Shown here in pieces: positions 13,926 through 22,576 of a stretch of DNA of 33,258 bases. Every line of letters starts with the position of its first letter. Positions within the stretch are counted from its first letter, which is position 1. The position numbers were made by a program, and so were the translations under genes. The notes beneath the pieces are model-generated. The model searched no databases, had not been told where the DNA came from, and was given only the letters and a program-made list of their open reading frames with translations. The DNA comes from Phellopilus nigrolimitatus. Lineage: Eukaryota; Basidiomycota; Agaricomycetes; Hymenochaetales; Hymenochaetaceae. The stretch spans positions 1 to 33,258 of the forward strand of contig JAJOHG010000283.1 of assembly GCA_021029095.1 (NCBI GenBank), given 5' to 3'.

Positions 13926-15013
13926 CTAGCTACGGCTCCCTGTGCCTCCTCCAGTAATCGCTGCAGCGGACCACGCGTGGGACTGACTATGCTGGTGAGG
14001 AAGGGCGCGTGAGGAAGAACCGTTTGCGTACTGCTCGCGCGTGGAGATAGAGTTGATATACGGCGGCGTCTGCGGGCGCCTGTGCGCATTCTGGCTTGCC
14101 AGTCCACTCGCTTTCATTTTCGTGGCGGCTGAGGAATATGTCTGGCCTTGATTGAGATGCGCGGATTCCGCAGGATGCATCCTCCCGCTCGTCGCTGCAG
14201 AGGCGTACGCAGATACCGGGGAACTGGAGCGCGAGCGGATCGAGTCTGTTCGTCTCTCCTGGTCGCGTTCGTGCTCCCGATAATGGCTCGCCGGCCTGGG
14301 GCTCAGCATCTGCGCCTGTGACTGAGTGCGCCTGGTATGGTGGTCAACCAAAGGCGTGTCCTGGCGCGTTCTTGCACGTGCGCGGCAGACCGACGCATGC
14401 TGGCTCTGACCCACAGAATGCGCGAGTGTGGTCTGGAACTGCGAATGCGCGAGCGTAGGGTGCGACGAGCGGTGCGCGATCATCTGCGCCTGCTGGCTTG
14501 CGCTCACGGAGTCCAAAGTACTGTGTCGCTCGATGCGCTCCATCTTTTTGCGGCACCGGTAGCACACAGTCAGGGCACCACTTCTCGATGCACTTCCAGT
14601 CCATGTAGCGGCCGGGCACGCCGCTCTTGGCCATGCGCGTTCTGCGCAGGGAAATCGCCGCCGGGAAGTACCGCCACCTGAAGCGCGGTTGCGGTCCGAG
14701 ACGGTGGTGATAGCGGACACGAATCGAATACGCATACGAGCAGCTGGGTTTTAGGCGTGCGTGCCAGTGCACGAGCGCGTAGCGCAGAGCCCTTCGACCG
14801 GGCGATTGAGCGTGTATGGACGGCGGTGGCGATGGGGTTTGCTGTTGCGGCGGCGGTTGCTTCTACTGCTGTTACGACGGCGGCTGGCAGTATTGTTGCT
14901 GTTGCTGCTGCAGGACGTGCTCGTGCTGCCGTCGTTTCGGCGACTTGTGTTGCCGTGCGTAGCAGTCCGCGCGAGCTCAAGAGGATGGTGCACAGCGTGC
15001 AAAATCGAGATGA
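13926..15013 (-). pseudogene. Uncharacterised family X protein, copy 1
   Basis: I do not recognise this gene. On the reverse strand it begins with a basic block (RADCYARQHKSPKRRQHEH), then poly-Gln/Pro sequence (QQQQQQY, PPPQQQ) encoded by CAG/CAA-type repeats, and a block shared with the copy at 17250-17780 (SYAYSIRVRYHH here, AYLIRVRSTAG there). A cysteine-containing region follows (CIEKWCPDC, one-base slip, CYRCRKKMERIERH), which could bind zinc. A long Ser/His/Gln-rich tail of about 220 residues with RRPQTPPYINSIS and HQHSQSHAWSA ends at 13926. The low-complexity, basic and cysteine features would suit a nuclear regulatory protein, but that is inference. It starts about 30 bp after the SEC24 stop on the same strand. 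Frame changes show this copy is broken. Confidence 0.55.
14740..15013 (+). repeat. Segmental duplication D2, copy 1
   Basis: About 270 bp match 17370-17617 in the same orientation. Shared landmarks are the CCCTTCGACxGGG box, GTTGCGGCGGCGG, the GCTGCCxGTxTTGCTG repeats, TCGTGCxGCCGTCGTTTC and GTCCGCGCGAGCTC. The copies have diverged by substitutions and trinucleotide-repeat length. The segment encodes the basic and Gln-rich part of family X on the reverse strand. Confidence 0.85.
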
Positions 15014-15041
15014 AAAGACGAAGCGAGTGAGCGGCACGAGC

Positions 15042-15620
15042 TCACTTGGTCGTTGCCGACGCGCCCGTCATGTCCGTGCTTGTCGACGGGCAGCCTACGT
15101 TGTCTTCGAGTCGAGCGATGAATTGCTGGTAGCTCGGCATGATGTCCGCGTGGTCTTGACCAGGCAGCTCAGCGCCGAGAGGTGCAGCGGTGGCTCGCCG
15201 TCATCCTTGACGATATAGAGATGAGGATAGTATGGTCCGCGACACATCTCGTGTTTTGGCAATGACTGCATTTACGCGTTGCGAAGAGGGGTACCGATGA
15301 GTGTAGTATGATCTGTGGGCCATAGAATTAAAGAGGACGCATACTGAGAAATGAAGTGCCTTTTACCTTGTCGCCGCGGAGCTGTTCGTACGAAGGGAGA
15401 CCGAGCACATCCATGACAAGCTGAGGAACCGCATCTCAGCCGTCTCGCAAGAATATAGTCTGCCCATCTTCTATCAAGAATAAGCCGTCCCGCTCCAAAC
15501 GCTTCGATGTGGGCAGGAGAGGAGGCGGCATGTCACCCGCACCCAGGTCTTCCGCGAGATCGAAGAAACCAGTGAGCAGCGCGTGCATGAAGAGGATGCC
15601 GGAGCCGAGGCGGCCTCGCA
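15042..15620 (-). pseudogene. SEC24: SEC24 C-terminal (gelsolin-like) fragment
   Basis: Sec24 is the cargo-binding subunit of the COPII inner coat on ER exit sites. The reverse strand holds the end of the protein: SKRLERDGLFLIEDGQTIFL (the gelsolin-like domain), [43 protein letters not shown] in a shifted frame, and [14 protein letters not shown], ending with TGA at 15042-15044. In the family the gelsolin block reads F-L-W-V-G-R; here it reads FLRDG followed by TGA at 15436-15438, which fits Arg CGA changed to TGA at a CpG. At least two single-base slips are also needed to connect the blocks. The zinc-finger, trunk, beta and helical domains (most of some 900 residues) are missing. The fragment directly precedes family X copy 1. 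Confidence 0.83.
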
Positions 15621-15749
15621 GCCGCGCCCGCCCGCGCGTAGCAGCCCACGTCCTCTGAGCGGCAGCGCAGGCGCCAGAGCATCGGCCTCTCGCGCATGGG
15701 CAACGTACGTCCGCTCGTCTCGCGCGCAGGAGTATGATACACACACATT

Positions 15750-16232
15750 GAGTGTGCTGACAATTCTTCGACCTCGCGGCCATCCAGGCCGAGCTGCGTC
15801 GCCCGTCCCGTGGTCCGCCCGCCCATGTACTCCGTCACGGTACGTACCCCTTCCCAAACCTAGCCGCGTCTCGAGCTGACTGACACGCCACGTGCCAGCG
15901 CCTCCTCTTCTCCCTCCTCCTCCGCGAACTCCCTTTCCCTCTCCCTCGCCGGCGGCGCGCACGCGTACACGGATGAGCTGCACACGACGCAGAAGGACAC
16001 GAACGACGCGCGACACAACATGCTCACGAAGGCCATGTCTGCCGTGTTCGCGCGCATGCGCTCGCAGCACGCGCTCGGCGGCGGCGGCGGCGATAGCGCG
16101 TCAGGCGCGGACGGCGGCGCACTCATCATCGGCGTCACGGTGCGCGAGGAGGCGACCACCACCGCGGACATGGACGGCGGCGTCGCGTCTGGCTCGGCCG
16201 CAGGCGCGGGTTGGGCATGGGACGTACCCTAG
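15750..16232 (+). CDS. Unidentified forward coding block
   Basis: I do not recognise this gene. A forward frame reads FFDLAAIQAELRRPSRGPP, has a plausible intron (about 15839-15899, GTACGT…CCAG), then a Ser-rich stretch and AYTDELHTTQKDTNDARH with NMLTKAMSAVFARMRSQHAL, followed by Gly/Ala-rich sequence and a stop at 16230-16232. The amphipathic helix-like DELHTTQKDTNDARHNML segment looks like real protein. The C-terminal Gly/Ala-rich part is low complexity. A P450 fragment begins within about 25 bp on the same strand, so the natural 3' end may be lost. Function unknown. Confidence 0.45.
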
Positions 16233-16244
16233 GGCCCCGGGCAG

Positions 16245-16692
16245 GTCGCGGGTGCAAGGCAATCTGGGGCGAGGATGCGAACGCGTTTAAGTGAAAATTT
16301 TAAGTGAATTTGATCCTCCTTTGTTATCGAAGTGGCTTGCTGACGTGATCTCGTGCAGCCCTGATCGCTGGGCGGACCCGCACGAGGCATCGAAAGACAT
16401 GCCAGGGTATGGGGAAACATGATGACCTTCCTCGGCGGTGCATAGAGCTGTATCGGGACCGCTTCGCGCTTGTCGAGTACGTTCTCGCCGCGAGCGCTTG
16501 GTTAGCTTTTACTGATAGTCGTCGCAGGACGACGGCCCTTCTGTTCACGCTGCTCCGCACGTTCGAATTCGATCTAGCCGTCCTCGTAGAGAAATCGAGA
16601 AGCGCTCGCTGGTGGTGACGCGCCTGTACTTGAAGAGTGACGTGAAGGCGGGAGCGCAGATGCCGTTGATGGTAAAGCTTTATAATTCATGA
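16245..16692 (+). pseudogene. Cytochrome P450 C-terminal fragment
   Basis: Fungal P450s are heme monooxygenases, usually ER-bound. The forward strand encodes only the end of one: KAIWGEDANAF, an intron (about 16289-16356, acceptor CAG), DRWADPHEASKDMPG, the heme-binding region, an intron (about 16477-16526), LLFTLLRTFEFDLAV, and EIEKRSLVVTRLYLKSDV-like sequence with AGAQMPLMVK, ending with TGA at 16690-16692. In the heme loop the family signature F-L-G-G-x-x-S-C-I-G can be followed across two frames; the heme-ligand cysteine (TGT) is present, but an in-frame TAG and a missing base just after GGG disrupt it. Roughly 350-400 N-terminal residues, including the I-helix and E-x-x-R motif, are missing. 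Blocks resemble large mushroom P450 families; the clan cannot be named. Confidence 0.8.
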
Positions 16693-16727
16693 TAGTGTAC
16701 AACACGAATAAGTTATCACCTCATAAT

Positions 16728-17216
16728 TCACTCCTGCCTATCCAAGAACCCCGTCCCTCTCCAAGAACCCCGTCCCTCTAACCAGTGCGTGACCGTGCGC
16801 AAGTGGACATAGCTGTCGGGCGTCAGGGCCGCGCCGGACCCGCTGTCCGCGAAGAAGCTCGAGAGAAAATTGAACAGGTGCTTGACGATTTTTTCCACGA
16901 GCACAGTTGGGTCCGCGGGCTCGCTGGGCGGCGCGGCGCGCGTGTGTGCGGACGAGAGCGCGGCGAGCTGCGGCTGGATCGCAGCGAGAGGCTCGACAGA
17001 ACGGCGGTCGCGTCGCCGTCCGGTGCGGCGTTTGGAACGCAGCGTGTGCGAGCGAGGACTGTGCGGAGAAGGTGCCGCGCAGGTGGAAGATGGCGGACGG
17101 GTGAGGTAAGTGCGCTGCAGCTCTAGAGGCGCGAAGACACACACGCGCCGAGCAGCTGGAAGCCTTTGCCTGACCAGTGCACCATCGCGCCGAAGCCGTC
17201 TGGGAAGGGCACTGCG
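16728..17216 (-). pseudogene. OPI10: Hikeshi/OPI10-like protein, N-terminus lost
   Basis: Hikeshi (Opi10 in yeast) is a small nuclear import carrier for Hsp70 with an FG-nucleoporin-binding N-terminal domain. The reverse strand reads AVPFPDGFGAMVHWSGKGF with QLLG (the diagnostic core), then in another frame PSAIFHLRGTFSAQ, then VEPLAAIQPQLAAL and DPTVLVEKIVKHLFNFLSSF, and a C-terminal GTGFLER stretch. Stop codons in two frames lie near 16728-16740. The first 35 or so residues of the family are missing: upstream of AVPFPDG the same strand carries family X sequence. Frame changes and a 19-bp tandem duplication near the 3' end (16742-16779) add to the damage. Confidence 0.8.
16742..16779. repeat. 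19-bp tandem duplication
   Basis: The 19-mer CCAAGAACCCCGTCCCTCT occurs twice in direct tandem with no differences. It lies at the 3' end of the Hikeshi copy and repeats the codons for its GTGFLER-like tail, so it looks like a local slippage or replication duplication. Confidence 0.95.
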
Positions 17217-17780
17217 GCAGGCGGCGGGCGCGCAGTCCACCCTCCTCATTCCACTCTCCAATGCTTGTCACGGAACTCGCTCTTGTCGAAATAGAGCACG
17301 ACATACGGGCCACCTGTGCCGCGGGAGACGGTGCCAGCAGTCGAGCGGACGCGAATCAAGTACGCGCGCGGCGCTGGTATTTTAGATGGCCGTACCAGTT
17401 CGCGGGCGTGTAGTGCCCTTCGACTGGGTGGTCGAGCGCGCATGGATGACGGCGGCGGGAGTTACTGCTGTTGCTGTTGCGGCGGCGGCTGCCAGTGTTG
17501 CTGCTTTGCTTCTGCGGGCCGTACTCGTGCCGCCGTCGTTTCCGCGGCTTGTGTTGCTGTACGTAGTGGTCCGCGCGAGCTCGAGAGGACGGTGCACGAC
17601 ACGCAGAATCGAGACCATGTCGTCTTCACTCGCATCTGCACCCGAACTCGATCACACAGCCAAAGCATCTCGTATGGCGCGCGACGGCGACGTGCGCGCA
17701 CGCTCCCGACGGTCACGCACCTCCAGCACCTGGATTCGCTCCGGCAGCGCCAGCTCCCCCGCCCGCATCCGATCTACCGC
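17217..17780 (-). pseudogene. Uncharacterised family X protein, copy 2
   Basis: This is the second copy of the gene described at 13926-15013. Reverse-strand blocks: ERRRAVDRMRAGELALPERI and QVLEVRDRRE, a Ser-rich linker, SEDDMVSILRVV, RADHYVQQHKPRKRRRHEYG (the basic block), a poly-Gln/Pro region, HPVEGHYTPANWYGHLKYQ, and AYLIRVRSTAGTVSRG with GGPYVVLYFDKSEFRDKHW. The blocks lie in different frames. After about 17217 the sequence becomes Hikeshi, so the cysteine region and Ser/His-rich tail of copy 1 are absent. The first block shows what the N-terminal part of the family looks like, which copy 1 lacks. Function unknown; the basic and Gln-rich features hint at a nuclear protein. Confidence 0.5.
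17370..17617 (+). repeat. Segmental duplication D2, copy 2
   Basis: This is the direct-orientation partner of 14740-15013. Order and spacing of the shared boxes are kept, while the Gln-codon repeat tract is shorter and substitutions are spread throughout. Confidence 0.85.
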
Positions 17781-18505
17781 CCGCCTGCGCTCGAACATCG
17801 CTTATCGAGCGCGGCGCAGCACCCCGCCTCGTCGTCTGCTAGCGCTACCGCCGACAGGAAGCTGCGGACGGTTGCTCGTTCCCCCGCCGAGAGCCCATTC
17901 AGGGCCAGGTTGGCGGGAGGGGGCATTCTCTGGTACAAACGCAGTTGGGCGTGGAATCGCATGACTCACTGGGAACGGTGTTGTCGTTATCGATGATGGT
18001 CCTGCAGCTGCACGCCGCCGTATGCTTATAGGAATCGACATGCTCGGCGGACCGCGGAGTGTTGCCCGGGCTAAAGAACGAGGTTACAGGCGCGTTCGTA
18101 TTTGAGTTGGCACTGGGCAAACCCGCAACGCGAGCATGACCGTGCCCGCTTGCTCCTCGCGGCCTTGCAAACTCTGAAGCTGTCTATTCGAAAGCAAAAT
18201 GAGACTGAGATTTCGAAACTGACTGAATGTTAACTCACCGGTCTACCATTGTTCCGAGCAACCGAGAAGTGCGCAACAGGATGCACGGCAGCGGCTGCAG
18301 ATGCAAGTCGCTGGCGCTGTTGTAACCCGCGCCAACCGGCGCTCCACCCTGTCATGCGCGACTGTCGACACCGTGCGCTCTCCCGACCCGCTTCCATTTC
18401 CAGCACCGACACAGGCCACCAGACCTTCCGCGCCGTCGCCGTCGCCGTCGCCTTCAGACCCTGTCCGACACTCAGCCCGCATTCGGTTATATCGTTGCCC
18501 TCCTT
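17781..18505. other. Unassigned region between X copy 2 and MUB1 copy 2
   Basis: About 720 bp in which the reverse strand has patches of protein-like text (RRAAAGPSSITTTPFP, HAIPRPTAFVPENAPS, TSFFSPGNTPRSAEH) but no recognisable domain. It could be the remains of the MUB1-like C-terminus or the start of family X. I looked for the MYND cysteine pattern here and did not find it. Confidence 0.4.
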
Positions 18506-19304
18506 CTTGAGATCCGCCGACGCCGTCGCGGTCGAGTGCACATTTGCCGTTGCTCCGGTCCTAATCCACACGCCTCCTGTCCAATTAAGTTATCCCTCGC
18601 TCCAGCAAGCGTGGCCGATTGGCGGCGTACCCGCGCTACGCATCGCTGTCGCCTGATGGAAGCTCAGGCGCGGCTTGTAAAACGCCTGGCGTTAGTACAT
18701 CCTCTTCGCGGAACGGACCCGGCTCCTCCACACCGTGATGATAGTGGTGGTGGTGATGATGGTGTCGGTGCGTCGCGCGCGGGGTGGGGCCCGTTGCGGC
18801 CGGTGAGGGCGAGGCGGCAGCAGGAGCAGGCAATGCTAGGGCACCGCGCGTCGCTTGAACGGGAGACCCGAGGTTCAACCCGCTCGCGGCGAGCAGGCAA
18901 GCTCTGCGCTGGACCCGCATTCGCGCCGTCCGCGGCGACGGGCATCGCGACAAGTATCAACGGGTGCGCGTGCGTGTGCATGGGTAAACTCGCCAGGTCA
19001 GCATGCGGCGTGAGCTCTTCTCGCCCGTGCGTGCGGCCGTGGTGATGATGGTGCTCGCGCGTCGTGTTGCGAGTATTGAGGGTTGCAGCATTTGCGCGTA
19101 TGCGCGGTGGGCATCGATCGCGCCAGGTGGGGCGCCCATCGCGAAGTCGTCGTTGACGTTTTGGTCGAGCGCCACGATCCCATCGGACACGCCGTCGTCC
19201 GCCGCGTTCGTGTTGATGATGATGTGCGCATCGAGGTCGACATCGAGAGTATCGGAGGCTCCGGCCACGCCAACACCGACCGCACCTGCTTTTGCGCGAT
19301 GTAG
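18506..19304 (-). pseudogene. MUB1/samB-like segment, copy 2
   Basis: This is the second copy of the MUB1/samB linker region (duplication D1). The reverse strand reads SDTLDVDLDAHIIINTNAAD, VSDGIVALDQNVNDDFAMGA with PPGAIDAH, a His-rich stretch (REHHHHHGRTHGREELTPHA), and an Ala/Pro/Ser-rich tail. The frame is better preserved here than in copy 1 for the SDTLDV block, but the armadillo-like N-terminal part is absent, and the block that in copy 1 reads DVLLSLQLLMYLSKYP is shortened to DVLTPGVLQAAPELPSG. The MYND zinc finger was not found. The segment sits at the edge of the repetitive half of the window. Confidence 0.75.
18506..19304 (+). repeat. Segmental duplication D1, copy 2
   Basis: This is the direct-orientation partner of 2194-3050. 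Relative to copy 1 it lacks about 40 bp around the TGCTGAGATACATGAGGAGC box and differs by scattered substitutions and small indels. The similarity fades at the TTTGCGCGATGTAG sequence near 19300. Confidence 0.9.
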
Positions 19305-19539
19305 TCGAAGTTGATGCTGTCGCAGGTAAGCTGGCCATGGAGGGCATCCGTATCTGCAAGCGCGGAGGAAAGAAGCAGAGCTGAGTGGGAGGAAGTCTGG
19401 ACCGCTGAAAGTTGGGCGGCATGGTTGAGGAACGGTCGACAGGAGCGGCGGGAAAGGAGAAGGGCGGGCGACGCTGGCGGAGTCGGCCTGGCGGGGCAGG
19501 GAATCTCACGTGCAACATTAAAACCAAGTTATGTAATAC
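19305..19539. other. Unassigned boundary region
   Basis: This stretch joins the pseudogene mosaic to the repeat block. A long reverse open frame crosses it but is Pro/Arg/Ser-rich with no motif and looks like a by-product of GC-rich DNA. Base composition drops from GC-rich to AT-rich near 19510. Confidence 0.4.
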
Positions 19540-19569
19540 GGGCCAAACTGCGCATGCGCAGTTTGGCCC
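19540..19569. repeat. Perfect 30-bp palindrome
   Basis: The half-site GGGCCAAACTGCGCA is followed without a spacer by its exact reverse complement, TGCGCAGTTTGGCCC. It overlaps the first bases of the first 713-bp repeat and marks the boundary between the gene mosaic and the repeat block. The other two 713-bp units do not have this arm at their start. It could extrude as a cruciform. Confidence 0.97.
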
Positions 19570-20699
19570 CAGATTACCTAACACTCGGGAAAAAAAACGG
19601 CGCGCCGTTTTTTTGCCTGGGAAAGCACTTCCCGATTTGGCCAGAAATCCGTTCGTCGGCCTCTAGCTCGACATATACACTACGGACACACAAGCTGTGT
19701 GTCACAGCAGCTTGGTAACATACAGACACGCTAACCCCCGTCAACACAGAGCTCTGCATCAACAGTAGACAATTTTACATACCTATTTCACCATTTGACC
19801 TGATAGAAAATCGACATAAAGCCTGAATTAATGCTCTTGCTTCACTAATGGATAAAGCAACTTCTAAGAAACTTGGATACCACTATCCAGAGCATATTTA
19901 CAAAAACTCCAAAGAATATGCCTTGATTTGAGCCTGTTGACCTCATTTGACCCCAAAGAAATCAGGTCATAGCAGGTCAACAGAGGTCATACAATCACCA
20001 AATGATCTGATGGCTTCTAAACCTTCAACCAACCTTCTGGGGCACTAATACCCACATGCTGGCAAAATGCTGGGCAGAATGAGCTGTATACAGAGGGATC
20101 AATTTCATTATGCCCCCCAACACAGCCAAAAATCGAGGTCAAATGCTATTACACAATGAACAAGACACAAAACCCATCCACCTTCTCATACAATACTTCC
20201 CTAGTGTTATCCCTGACATACCCCATGTGAAACATTGAGAGAATTCCCACTTCCTATGTCCACAGGCTTGTTTGACCTGGCCCAGATTACCTAACACTCG
20301 GGAAAAAAAAAGGCGCGCCGTTTTTTTGCCTGGGAAAGCACTTCCCGATTTAGCCAGAAATCCATTCATCGGCCTCTAGCTCGACATCTACACCACAAAG
20401 GCACAAACTACATATCTCCACACCTTGTTAACATAGAGGCACACCTATGTCCATCACCACAGAGTTCTGCATGAAAAATATACATTTTTACATATTTATT
20501 TTGCTGTTTGACCTGATAAACAATCATTATAAATTCAGAATTAATCATCCTACTTCACCAGTGTCTAGAGCAACTTTATAGAAATATCTCTAGCACTATC
20601 CAGAGCACATGTACAAAAAATCTAAAGAATATGCCTTGATTTGAACCTGTTGACCCCATTTGACCCCCAAAAAATCAGGTCACAGTGGGTCATCAGAGG

Positions 20700-20948
20700 T
20701 CATACAATTTCCAAATGGTCCAATGGCTTCTGGACCTTCTGAAAACCTTCTAGGACACTAATGCCCACATTCTGGAAAAAATCTGGGTGGATCAAGCCAC
20801 ATACAGAAGCATCAACCTCATTTAACCCCCCCAACACAGCCAAAAATGGGGTCAAATGCTCCTCCACAGCAAGCAAGACACAAAACCCATGCACCAACTC
20901 ATACAGTCCTTCCCTAATGTTATTCCCAACAGACCCCATGAAAAACAT
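20700..20948 (-). CDS. Small ORF within the second 713-bp unit
   Basis: An 82-residue reverse frame starts MFFMGSVGNN and contains GFCVLLAVEEHLTPFL. The third unit has a related 79-residue frame at 21430-21669 (MFLMGSVEDN…GFCVLLAVEEHLTP). The first unit has the matching region interrupted by stops. No domain is recognised. Similarity may simply follow DNA repeat similarity, so coding status is doubtful. Confidence 0.25.
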   Translation of the reverse strand: MFFMGSVGNNIREGLYELVHGFCVLLAVEEHLTPFLAVLGGLNEVDASVCGLIHPDFFQNVGISVLEGFQKVQKPLDHLEIV

Positions 20949-21429
20949 TGGGCAGATTCCCTCTTATTACATCCACAGGCTTGTTTGACCTGACCCAGAT
21001 TACATAACACTCGGGAAAAAAAGAGGCGCGCCGTTTTTTTGCCTGGGAAAGCACTTCCCGATTTAGCCAGAAATCCATTCTTCAGCCTCTAGCTCGACAT
21101 CTACACCACAAAGACACAAACTACATATCCTCACACCTTGTTAACATAGAGACACACCTATATCCGTCACCACAGAGCTCTGCATCAACAATAGACAATT
21201 TTACATATTTGTTCACTGTTTGACCTGATAGAAAACCGATATAAATTCAAATAAATTCATTATTAATGCTTCTGCATCCCCAGGAACTGAAGAAAAATCA
21301 TGTAAAAATGTATACTACTGCACACAGCATATTCACAAAGTATCAGAGGAATCCGGCTAGTTTTGAGCCAATGGGCACCAATTGACCCCCAAAAAGGCTG
21401 GTCATCGTGGGTCAACGGCGATCACAAAA

Positions 21430-21669
21430 TCACAAAATGATCTGATGGCTTTCACACCTTATACAGACATTCCGGGATACTAATACCCACATTCTGGCCA
21501 AGTATTGAACAAAACGAGCTGCATACAAAGGCTTTGACCCCATTTGACCCCCAAAAAAGCCCAAAATTGGGGTCAAATGCTCCTCCACAGCGAGCAAGAC
21601 ACAAAACCCAACAACAATAACCAACATTCTTTCCCTAGCATTATCCTCGACAGACCCCATGAGAAACAT
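21430..21669 (-). CDS. Small ORF within the third 713-bp unit
   Basis: A 79-residue reverse frame, MFLMGSVEDNARERM at its start, related to the frame at 20700-20948. The shared GFCVLLAVEEHLTP core is identical while flanking residues differ. No known family. It is listed because the two frames have the same ends despite DNA divergence, but coding status is unproven. Confidence 0.25.
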   Translation of the reverse strand: MFLMGSVEDNARERMLVIVVGFCVLLAVEEHLTPILGFFGGQMGSKPLYAARFVQYLARMWVLVSRNVCIRCESHQIIL

Positions 21670-21879
21670 TGAGATAATTCACCCTTCCTACATCTGAGGA
21701 CCTCTTTGACCCCGCTCTAAAGTGACCCTGTTGACCTCGGCCTCCCAACGGCGACGACACAAGCAAATCCGTGATCTACCTGCTTCAGGCTGTGTGGGAC
21801 ATGTCCCCACACACACCCACCAAGTTACAGGGCCATCCGATGTCTCCTTGCAAAGATATGGGTGTTTGACCCCGAGGCG

Positions 21880-21897
21880 AAGATATGTACATATCTT
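21880..21897. repeat. 18-bp perfect palindrome
   Basis: AAGATATGTACATATCTT is its own reverse complement. It lies about 15 bp before the first 357-bp satellite unit, in the short non-repeat spacer after the 713-bp repeats. A partial AAGATATG also occurs at 21853-21860. Confidence 0.95.
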
Positions 21898-21912
21898 GAG
21901 GCTTCCAGGTAC

Positions 21913-22576
21913 TAGTGTCGTCTATGTTTCCGACTCGAGCTTCACTCACCGCCGGCTGTCGCCACTACAATCCGGATATCGGGGGAGCAAAACTGGATTC
22001 ATTTCTTTTGGGCAAGTCAATTCTTGTTTACGGCTGCCTTTTTGGGAACGTGATCTCGCATTCCGCATTTTGTATTCTGTCTGCACTCGTAAACTGTAAA
22101 CTGTGTTTTGTCGAATTCCCTTTCGTGAACGGGTCGGACATTTCTGAATCATCCTCGATCATGTTCTCCCCGAGTCTCAAATGAATCCGAACACAACGGA
22201 ATCTTGTATGGCCATTTGTCTCTGAATCGTGAATCGCGATTTTCTTACTTAACAAATTCAATTTTTAACTTGTGTCGTCTATGTTTCCGACTCGAGCTTC
22301 ACTCACCGCCGGCTGTCGCCACTACAATCCGGATATCGGGGGAGCAAAACTGGATTCATTTCTTTTGGGCAAGTCAATTCTTGTTTACGGCTGCCTTTTT
22401 GGGAACGTGATCTCGCATTCCGCATTTTGTATTCTGTCTGCACTCGTAAACTGTAAACTGTGTTTTGTCGAATTCCCTTTCGTGAACGGGTCGGACATTT
22501 CTGAATCATCCTCGATCATGTTCTCCCCGAGTCTCAAATGAATCCGAACACAACGGAATCTTGTATGGCCATTTGT
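21913..22576. repeat. 357-bp satellite, two isolated units
   Basis: Nearly two units of the satellite found at 24583-33258 are present here. By eye they match the main array base for base. They begin at the GTGTCGTCTATG box and break off after GGCCATTTGT in the second unit. The main array resumes at CTCTGAATCG, so the two blocks are continuous in phase apart from the intervening 2-kb island. Confidence 0.95.

Larger units (their letters stand above)
19568..21707. repeat. Three direct 713-bp repeats
   Basis: Units start at 19568, 20281 and 20994 with CCCAGATTACxTAACACTCG, giving a period of 713 bp; the third fades near 21707. Each opens with A-run / GGCGCGCC / T-run inverted sequence followed by GCCTGGGAAAGCACTTCCCG and the CCTCTAGCTCGACAT box. 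Each then has AT-rich sequence and a cluster of TGACC and GGTCA half-sites. The first two units are clearly related throughout and the third is more diverged in its middle. No transposase, reverse transcriptase or terminal repeats were seen, so I call it a tandem repeat of unknown origin. Confidence 0.93.

Noticed and set aside
18240..18400. MYND zinc finger of the MUB1-like gene
   Set aside because: Cys residues occur in one reverse frame (CICSRCRASCC) but the MYND spacing and flanking conserved residues are not there.
18664..19584. 306-residue reverse open frame at the edge of the repeat block
   Set aside because: It overlaps the MUB1 copy 2 blocks in another frame for most of its length; only part of it (the His-rich stretch) is shared with the real gene and the rest lacks motifs.
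19568..21707. 713-bp units as solo LTRs of a retrotransposon
   Set aside because: They are in direct tandem with no internal gag/pol sequence, primer-binding site or TG…CA ends that I could identify.
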